DNA of 9,267 nt, from positions 1,750 to 11,016 of the forward strand of contig DCZN01000069.1 in the NCBI GenBank assembly GCA_002331625.1, given 5' to 3'. Under the pieces are notes generated by a model. That model was not told the DNA's origin, searched no databases, and saw only the letters and a list, made by a program, of their open reading frames with translations. The DNA comes from Nitrospira sp. UBA2083. Lineage in GTDB: Bacteria > Nitrospirota > Nitrospiria > Nitrospirales > Nitrospiraceae. Positions 5,401 to 9,267 of this stretch are shown here, in pieces. The translations under genes and the position numbers were made by a program. Position 1 is the first letter of the stretch; every line of letters begins with the position of its first letter.

Positions 5401-5700
5401 ATGCGGCTGGAGCGTTGCAGCGGTCTCACGAAGGAACAGGGGAATGGGAGTGATTCCTTAGGACGGCGATCCGGCATGGAATGGACGACATACACTTTGT
5501 TTCACGATCAGGGCAGGTGGTGCGGTTATCTGAAAGGCCACCCTGATTACCAGGTGCATGGGGAATCATTCGAAGAACTGCAGCTGAAGCTCCATGAGCT
5601 GCATCTCGATCTGCGCCGCTCGCCTCTCCCTTCAGCTTGCTCCAACGCAATACTGCTTCGGTGGTACGAGGCGCGTCGCCTTTCTCGAATTTCGTACTGA
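5401..5700 (+). CDS. HicB-like protein with probable frameshifted C-terminus
   Basis: A 99-residue ORF with a strong GGAGG ribosome-binding site 5 nt before the ATG. Residues ~26-71 (M-E-W-T-T-Y-T-L-F, then W-C-G-Y-L-K-G-H-P-D-Y, then G-E-S-F-E-E-L, ending H-L-D-L) match the N-terminal fold of HicB antitoxin-type proteins. The first 25 residues are an unusual polar extension, and Met26 (5476) could be the ancestral start. The tail (R-R-S-P-L-P-S-A-C-S-N and on) is unlike HicB. The +1 frame over the same bases reads T-R-R-V-A-F-L-E-F-R-T-E-E and stops at 5705-5707, close to the family's usual R-R-V-x-x-L ending. A frameshift near 5610-5660 is thus likely. No HicA toxin is adjacent, so this is an orphan, perhaps regulatory. 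It is the first gene under sigma-54 promoter 3. Confidence 0.75.
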   Translation: MRLERCSGLTKEQGNGSDSLGRRSGMEWTTYTLFHDQGRWCGYLKGHPDYQVHGESFEELQLKLHELHLDLRRSPLPSACSNAILLRWYEARRLSRISY

Positions 5701-5712
5701 GGAGTAACGACC

Positions 5713-5910
5713 ATGGCAGACACGACATATCCCAAGAGGCAGGGGGCCATTGCTCGGCGAATACGGCACATCAGGCTGCAAAACAAGAGGCTGCGTGAAC
5801 TTGTCGCAGATCTCCCCTTCAACAAGATCATCCTCCTGCAAGAGATATGGGAGAGAGAACATCATGAGAGTCGACCGAGACGGTCCGTCAATGATGAGGG
5901 CAGGCGTTGA
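5713..5910 (+). CDS. Short ORF derived from IS3-family transposase OrfA (leucine-zipper part)
   Basis: It encodes 65 residues. Residues ~22-47 (L-Q-N-K-R-L-R-E-L-V-A-D-L, then N-K-I-I-L-L-Q-E-I) match the leucine-zipper end of IS3-type OrfA, normally E-N-x-R-L-K-x-L-V-A-D-L-x-L-D-K. The helix-turn-helix that precedes the zipper in OrfA is missing, as are OrfB and any terminal repeats. The N-terminus is instead a short basic segment (P-K-R-Q-G-A-I-A-R-R-I-R-H-I-R). A GAGGAG ribosome-binding site overlaps the end of the HicB-like gene, with a 12-bp gap, so the two look co-transcribed from promoter 3. It could be a captured coiled-coil peptide or just a transposon relic that kept its frame. The clean start, ribosome-binding site and operon position favour expression. 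Confidence 0.6.
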   Translation: MADTTYPKRQGAIARRIRHIRLQNKRLRELVADLPFNKIILLQEIWEREHHESRPRRSVNDEGRR

Positions 5911-6079
5911 ATGGCAGCAACTTTCATGACGAGAGGTGAATGCTTTTGAGAACCGCCACCCTGGTGTAGCAGGCCTGCGCAAGACGAGCATCGGCCTATA
6001 CGGGCAGCGGGACTAGAAAGGGATGGAGACGGTTGTACATCGGCTAAGGGGTTCGGAGAAAGATTGAAGGGACAAGACC
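5911..6079 (+). other. Gap between HicB/OrfA-like pair and lipoprotein operon
   Basis: I see no convincing sigma-70 or sigma-54 promoter and no T-tract terminator in these 169 bp. Whether the genes from 6080 onward are read through from promoter 3 or have their own start therefore stays open. No OrfB remnant is evident in the three forward frames. Confidence 0.35.
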
Positions 6080-6232
6080 ATGATCGGAGTGCTCCTAGGC
6101 GTTCTTCTCTTGCTGGCATTCTCGCGGTTGCCGATCGACCGCGTATGGGATCGGGAAGCAACCAGTGGTGTTGGCGGACAACGCGCAACCCATTCAGCAA
6201 ACACGACCACGTACATGAGATTGGACGGATGA
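6080..6232 (+). CDS. Small membrane-anchored protein (50 aa), translationally coupled
   Basis: The ORF begins M-I-G-V-L-L-G-V-L-L-L-L-A-F-S-R-L-P and then turns polar (D-R-V-W-D-R-E, ending T-Y-M-R-L-D-G). That is one N-terminal membrane helix with no lipobox or clear cleavage site. A GAAGG ribosome-binding site lies 9 nt before the ATG. Its TGA overlaps the ATG of the next gene as ATGA (6229-6232), the classic arrangement for translational coupling. This is the main reason to treat it as real, since the downstream lipoprotein start has only a weak ribosome-binding site of its own. I recognise no family. Confidence 0.55.
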   Translation: MIGVLLGVLLLLAFSRLPIDRVWDREATSGVGGQRATHSANTTTYMRLDG

Positions 6233-6600
6233 AACGCATATCTCCAAACGTCGTATTGCTGATAACGCTAGGAGTCGCCGTCATGAACGGCTGTACGACC
6301 CCGATCACAAAAGACGAACTTGAGTTAACGACTCATGACCCAGCACAAGATCACCGGAAGATTGCCGCCTACTATAGCCACGAGGCGGCGAAGCTGCGAC
6401 AGGCCTCAGAAGAGATGTCCGTGCGGATCACCGTGTACGAGCGGCTTTTCGGTCCAACATCAGATTGGGCAAATGGTGCGCGGTTATTGACCCAGTCGTA
6501 TGAGGACGCCGCGACAGAGTATGAACGAAAGGCTCGCGAACATTTGGCGCTTCTCCGCGTGTCGCGGCCACCGTCCGTCACCCGGTCGGAATCACGTTAA
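6229..6600 (+). CDS. Helical lipoprotein of unknown function
   Basis: A 123-residue lipoprotein. The signal is M-K-R-I-S-P-N with a hydrophobic core V-V-L-L-I-T-L-G-V-A-V, and the lipobox M-N-G-C puts the lipidated Cys at residue 22. The mature protein is mostly alpha-helical and charged: H-R-K-I-A-A-Y-Y-S-H-E-A-A-K-L-R-Q-A, then Y-E-R-L-F-G-P-T-S-D-W, then A-T-E-Y-E-R-K-A-R-E-H-L. It looks like a small periplasmic helical bundle anchored in the outer or inner membrane. The frame is open 55 codons further up, but the start at 6229 is chosen because it gives a proper signal peptide and an ATGA overlap with the preceding gene. The next gene, an SPFH lipoprotein, starts 39 bp later with a strong ribosome-binding site. 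No family name is recognised. Confidence 0.8.
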   Translation: MKRISPNVVLLITLGVAVMNGCTTPITKDELELTTHDPAQDHRKIAAYYSHEAAKLRQASEEMSVRITVYERLFGPTSDWANGARLLTQSYEDAATEYERKAREHLALLRVSRPPSVTRSESR

Positions 6601-6639
6601 GAAGACCGGCAGTTAACGTTCGGGCGAGAAGGAGGGACT

Positions 6640-7539
6640 ATGTCTTATGTTACGAAGGCCATACTTCTTGTTGTGATAGTGGGTTCCCTGCAAGCCTGCG
6701 GGACCACGGTCCAACCCGGTGAACGTGGCTTACGCTGGTATCCCTTAACCGAAGGTCTGACCACCGACACGCTCAAAAGCGGCTTCTATTGGCGGGCGCC
6801 ATGGAATCAAATCTACCTGTATGACGTGCAATGGCGGAGTTACACCGAAACGGTCGACGCCCTCAGTTCAGACGACCTGCTGGTGATCCTCAAGACCGCT
6901 ATCATCATGCGACCGATTCCCGAAGAAGTGTATTTCCTGGCCCAGGAGATCGGGTCGGATTTTTATCCTCGCGTCGTGAAGCCGGAGTTGTTGGCGGCAG
7001 TCCGGAGCGTCGTCTCCAACTATCCGATGGTCACGGTACCGGAGAAAAGTTCGGAAATCGCGAGCAAGGTCCAGGCGGTGGTGGTGGAGAAACTCAAAGG
7101 TCGTCATCTGGAAGTCGCGAGTGTCGCCATGGCCGATATCGAGCTGGCCAAAGTCGTGCTGGATGCCGTCGAGCGCAAGCAAGCGAAAGAACAGGAGAAA
7201 GAACAAAAGGAATTCGAGCTTATTATCGCAGAAAAGGATGCGGAGATTGCTCGGCGTCGTGCCAAAGGCGAGGGCGATTCGATTCGTATTCGGTCCGAAG
7301 GCGAAGCAGAAGGGCTGAAAATTCGCGCTTCGGGTCAGGCCAAGGCGCAAGAAACCATCGCCAAAACGCTGACTCAAGAGTACCTCCGGTTCAAGCTCTA
7401 CGACAGCACAAATTCTAAGTTTGTGCTGCTACAGGACAAGCTGAATGTACCGATTTTGATCAACCCGGGGACTGATCATCCAACGGCTTCGTCGCATGAT
7501 GAGCTCCGTACCGGAAGCGACATGGGGTCCCGGCGCTAG
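6640..7539 (+). CDS. SPFH/prohibitin-family lipoprotein
   Basis: 299 residues. The N-terminus is a lipoprotein signal (A-I-L-L-V-V-I-V-G-S-L-Q-A-C, Cys20) instead of the transmembrane helix usual in prohibitins. The SPFH (band 7) domain spans roughly 25-180: G-E-R-G-L-R-W, G-F-Y-W-R-A-P-W, D-L-L-V-I-L-K-T-A, V-V-K-P-E-L-L-A-A-V-R-S-V. It is followed by a long charged coiled coil (~175-245, including E-R-K-Q-A-K-E-Q-E-K and A-E-G-L-K-I-R-A-S-G-Q-A-K-A). The order and the coiled-coil motif match prohibitin/HflK-C-type proteins, which form ring scaffolds at membranes and often control FtsH-like proteases; an ftsH 3' end lies at the left of this window. A strong AAGGAGG lies 4-5 nt before the ATG. 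Lipid anchoring implies the scaffold faces the periplasm, an inference. The C-terminal ~30 residues are polar and variable. Confidence 0.93.
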   Translation: MSYVTKAILLVVIVGSLQACGTTVQPGERGLRWYPLTEGLTTDTLKSGFYWRAPWNQIYLYDVQWRSYTETVDALSSDDLLVILKTAIIMRPIPEEVYFLAQEIGSDFYPRVVKPELLAAVRSVVSNYPMVTVPEKSSEIASKVQAVVVEKLKGRHLEVASVAMADIELAKVVLDAVERKQAKEQEKEQKEFELIIAEKDAEIARRRAKGEGDSIRIRSEGEAEGLKIRASGQAKAQETIAKTLTQEYLRFKLYDSTNSKFVLLQDKLNVPILINPGTDHPTASSHDELRTGSDMGSRR

Positions 7540-7608
7540 TGGGCTGTGCCGGTCAGAATGATGTGGATCAGTCCATGTTGGTTTGGATCATCACCGAGGG
7601 GAAGACGT

Positions 7609-7818
7609 ATGAAGTGCGGACGTTGCAGCGGCCTCATGGTGGTTGAGCCTGTCTGTGAGGCAACGGGATCGATTATTTGCGGTGAGTCAACGTCCACCCG
7701 ATGCATCAACTGCGGAAATGTGGAAGATGCGGTCATTTTCACCAATCGTTATCAACCACGAGCGATAGGCGACCCAAGCCGTCACAAGATAGTACCGACG
7801 ACGAGCCCGATTCGATGA
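7609..7818 (+). CDS. Small zinc-ribbon protein
   Basis: 69 residues with a CxxC pair near each end of the domain: C3-G-R-C6 and C32-I-N-C35-G. Together they form a likely four-Cys zinc ribbon. Two further cysteines (C16, C24) lie between them. The N-terminus M-K-C-G-R-C-S-G-L-M-V-V and the R-C-I-N-C-G-N segment recall short zinc-ribbon proteins I associate with Nitrospira-type genomes, but no function is known to me. The start at 7609 is chosen over the in-frame ATG at 7546 because it has a GAGGGG ribosome-binding site 8 nt upstream and begins directly at the CxxC. It lies 69 bp after the SPFH gene and 46 bp before the nucleotidyltransferase gene. A decayed relative sits at 2189-2278. Confidence 0.75.
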   Translation: MKCGRCSGLMVVEPVCEATGSIICGESTSTRCINCGNVEDAVIFTNRYQPRAIGDPSRHKIVPTTSPIR

Positions 7819-7864
7819 GAACGACTGAGCGAATAACCTTGGCCGGCAGTTCAAGGAGGTGTGC

Positions 7865-8821
7865 ATGAGCGCGAGTCATGCGTCGTTGTGGGGAATCATC
7901 TTGGCGGGAGGAGAAGGGGAGCGTTTGAAGGGCTTCGTTCGCGAGCGATTTGGATCAGCCATGCCGAAGCAATTCTGCGCCTTTGTCGGTCGACGCTCGA
8001 TGCTGGAGCGCACCATCACCCGAGCACGACTCCTGATCCCCTCCGAACGACTCGTGGTCATCGGAACGGCTCATCATGACTCATACATGGTTCGAAATCT
8101 TGGGCCATCTCCGCCCGGCACGGTAGTACTCCAACCGGCCAACCGCGATACGGCTCCCGGCATTCTGTTGCCGCTTATCCATGTGCTTCGGAAGGACCCG
8201 GAGGCAGTAGTCGCAATTTTGCCGGCCGATCACTTCATCCTACCCGGTCGTCGTTTCATGCGGGCCGTGGCTGAGGGGGCTACATTTGTGGTCGATAAGA
8301 ACGTCGATGTTCCCGTTCTCCTGGCCGTGCAACCTGATCGGCCGGAATCGGAGTACGGCTGGATCGAGCCGGGAGAATTCGTGGAATACGGTGATCAACG
8401 AACAATTCGGCAGATCAAGCGGTTTATCGAAAAGCCCTCTCAAGACCGAGCAGAGCGATTCATGAAGGACGGATGGCTCTGGAATACGATGGTGATCATC
8501 GCGCGAGCCAGAGCATTCCTGGATCTGATGCGGAAGCAGGTGCCGGACCTTGCCATGTGCTGCACCCTGCTCCAACGGTTTTTAGGGAGCGAGCGAGAGC
8601 GAGACGTCATCAAGGAGGTGTACCACGTCATTCCGAAGATCAATGTGTCGACTTCGGTCCTGGCACATCAGGGCATGAAGTCGTTCGTGCTTCTTGTACA
8701 GGATGTACGCTGGAGTGATTGGGGAACGAAGGAGCGCGTGCTTGATACGGCGACGGCACTGGGCTTGGGGCCATCGGTTGCGATACGAACGCCTCAGGCC
8801 CCAGTGTCGATTCCGCTTTAG
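7865..8821 (+). CDS. Mannose-1-phosphate guanylyltransferase-like nucleotidyltransferase
   Basis: 318 residues, a single NTP_transferase domain. The nucleotide loop is L-A-G-G-E-G-E-R-L (13-21) followed by P-K-Q-F (34-37), the signature of GDP-mannose pyrophosphorylases. Further on are I-L-P-A-D-H-F-I, Y-G-W-I-E, R-F-I-E-K-P and V-R-W-S-D-W-G-T, each matching the order in ManC/ManB-type enzymes (mannose-1-phosphate + GTP to GDP-mannose + PPi). It lacks the C-terminal cupin (phosphomannose isomerase) part of bifunctional ManC. The usual S-I-D near residue 260 reads S-T-S, so substrate and activity may differ. The AAGGAGG at 7853-7859 places the start at ATG 7865; the GTG at 7859 overlaps it. 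Product would feed polysaccharide or glycosylation. It sits between the zinc-ribbon gene and slp, without other sugar genes. Confidence 0.88.
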   Translation: MSASHASLWGIILAGGEGERLKGFVRERFGSAMPKQFCAFVGRRSMLERTITRARLLIPSERLVVIGTAHHDSYMVRNLGPSPPGTVVLQPANRDTAPGILLPLIHVLRKDPEAVVAILPADHFILPGRRFMRAVAEGATFVVDKNVDVPVLLAVQPDRPESEYGWIEPGEFVEYGDQRTIRQIKRFIEKPSQDRAERFMKDGWLWNTMVIIARARAFLDLMRKQVPDLAMCCTLLQRFLGSERERDVIKEVYHVIPKINVSTSVLAHQGMKSFVLLVQDVRWSDWGTKERVLDTATALGLGPSVAIRTPQAPVSIPL

Positions 8822-8899
8822 ATCCGGCACACGCTTGTCATAAGCCCAGTGCGGCACCTCTTTCTCTGTTCCGGCGTACTACGGAAGGGAGACCCTGCC

Positions 8900-9267
8900 A
8901 TGCGTATCATCGGCCTGTTCACGATGTGTCTCTGGTTAGGAGCTTGCACCACTGCACCGCTGTTTCCTCCAGAAATCATGAAAGACGTCAAAATGGACAC
9001 CGTTGCTTTCAAGGCCTGGAAGAACCAGTCGTATCACTCGTCCACCGCCAACGTCGTCTCTCACAAAGTGGAGTTGGGCGGGCAGATTTTGAACGTGATA
9101 CGGAAACCACAAGGGGTCGTCATTCTCGCCGAGGAGCAGCCAATCGATAGTTATCTCGGGTATGGTCCTACAAGGGTCAGACGGGAAGGCGCCTTCAAGT
9201 TTGCGATCGATCTTAAGAGCGTTCCAGATGCCGACATGTTGCGGGCCGGCGATCAGCTTGCCGTAGT
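8900..9267 (+). CDS. slp: Slp-family outer-membrane lipoprotein, 5' part (runs off window)
   Basis: 122 codons are visible and the frame is open at the edge. The signal peptide is very short: M-R-I-I-G-L-F-T-M-C-L-W-L-G-A-C, lipobox L-G-A-C with Cys16. The mature part has the Slp features V-E-L-G-G-Q-I-L-N-V-I, then V-I-L-A-E-E-Q-P-I-D, then F-K-F-A-I-D-L and L-R-A-G-D-Q-L-A-V-V, i.e. the Slp pattern (G-G-x-I-x-x-V, a partner strand, then G-D-x-L-x-V). In enterobacteria Slp is a carbon-starvation-inducible outer-membrane lipoprotein, which fits a stress context but is not proof of function here. A GGAAGGGAG ribosome-binding site precedes the ATG. The gap from the nucleotidyltransferase is 78 bp. 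Confidence 0.82.
   Translation, partial: MRIIGLFTMCLWLGACTTAPLFPPEIMKDVKMDTVAFKAWKNQSYHSSTANVVSHKVELGGQILNVIRKPQGVVILAEEQPIDSYLGYGPTRVRREGAFKFAIDLKSVPDADMLRAGDQLAV

Noticed and set aside
5401..5910. HicAB toxin-antitoxin pair
   Set aside because: The partner ORF at 5713 is an OrfA-type zipper with no HicA features (no short double-stranded-RNA-binding fold with catalytic His), so only an orphan HicB-like protein is supported.
5862..6308. 148-aa minus-strand ORF
   Set aside because: Antisense to the coupled 6080-6232/6229-6600 pair, which has signal peptides, an ATGA overlap and a lipobox; no protein features of its own.
6868..7377. 169-aa minus-strand ORF and 195-aa plus-strand ORF (6831-7418) inside the SPFH gene
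   Set aside because: Shadows of the clearly real SPFH frame; compositions are arginine/phenylalanine-biased and lack domains.

Overview
The window reads as an accessory, regulation-rich stretch of a Nitrospira-like chromosome (phylum Nitrospirota). This is an inference from gene content: an FtsH C-terminus, orphan receiver-domain proteins, a HicB-like orphan, a small Cys-rich zinc-ribbon protein, an SPFH lipoprotein, a short mannose-1-phosphate guanylyltransferase and an Slp lipoprotein, with long intergenic regions and moderately high GC. No taxonomic marker gene is present, so the assignment is tentative.

Layout. 1-299 is the 3' end of ftsH. 300-807 is non-coding and has two inverted repeats. 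808-1434 (minus strand) encodes a lipoprotein. From 1747 to about 5365 lies a regulatory region built of duplicated modules. Three copies of a ~152-bp element (1778-1931, 3437-3588, 5214-5365) each carry a palindromic TGGCAT-N3-ATGCCA type site and, 113-115 bp downstream, a well-spaced -24/-12 (sigma-54) promoter of form TGGCATCG(T/C)(G/A)CTTGCT. All three point rightward. Copies 1 and 2 share similarity over a longer ~300-bp block. Copy 1 precedes a decayed zinc-ribbon ORF and a stand-alone receiver protein (2472-2909). Copy 2 precedes a UspA-family protein (3756-4292) and a second, paralogous receiver (4688-5128). Copy 3 sits 31 bp upstream of a HicB-like gene (5401-5700), followed by a short ORF derived from an IS3-type OrfA leucine zipper (5713-5910). 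A 27-aa single-membrane-span ORF (3189-3272) lies between modules 1 and 2.

From 6080 to the right edge is a co-directional, tightly spaced group: a 50-aa membrane peptide overlapping (ATGA) a helical lipoprotein, an SPFH/prohibitin-type lipoprotein, a four-cysteine-core zinc-ribbon protein, a mannose-1-phosphate guanylyltransferase-like enzyme and a truncated Slp lipoprotein. It may be read through from copy 3 or have its own promoter in 5911-6079.

Working hypothesis: a sigma-54/enhancer-binding-protein regulon, whose activator is not in this window, co-induces stress proteins (Usp, receivers) and possibly envelope lipoproteins and sugar-nucleotide synthesis. The locus seems to have grown by duplication of a promoter-plus-receiver unit. 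One receiver has lost a metal-binding aspartate, and one zinc-ribbon copy has decayed. The promoter architecture is seen directly; the regulon function is inferred.
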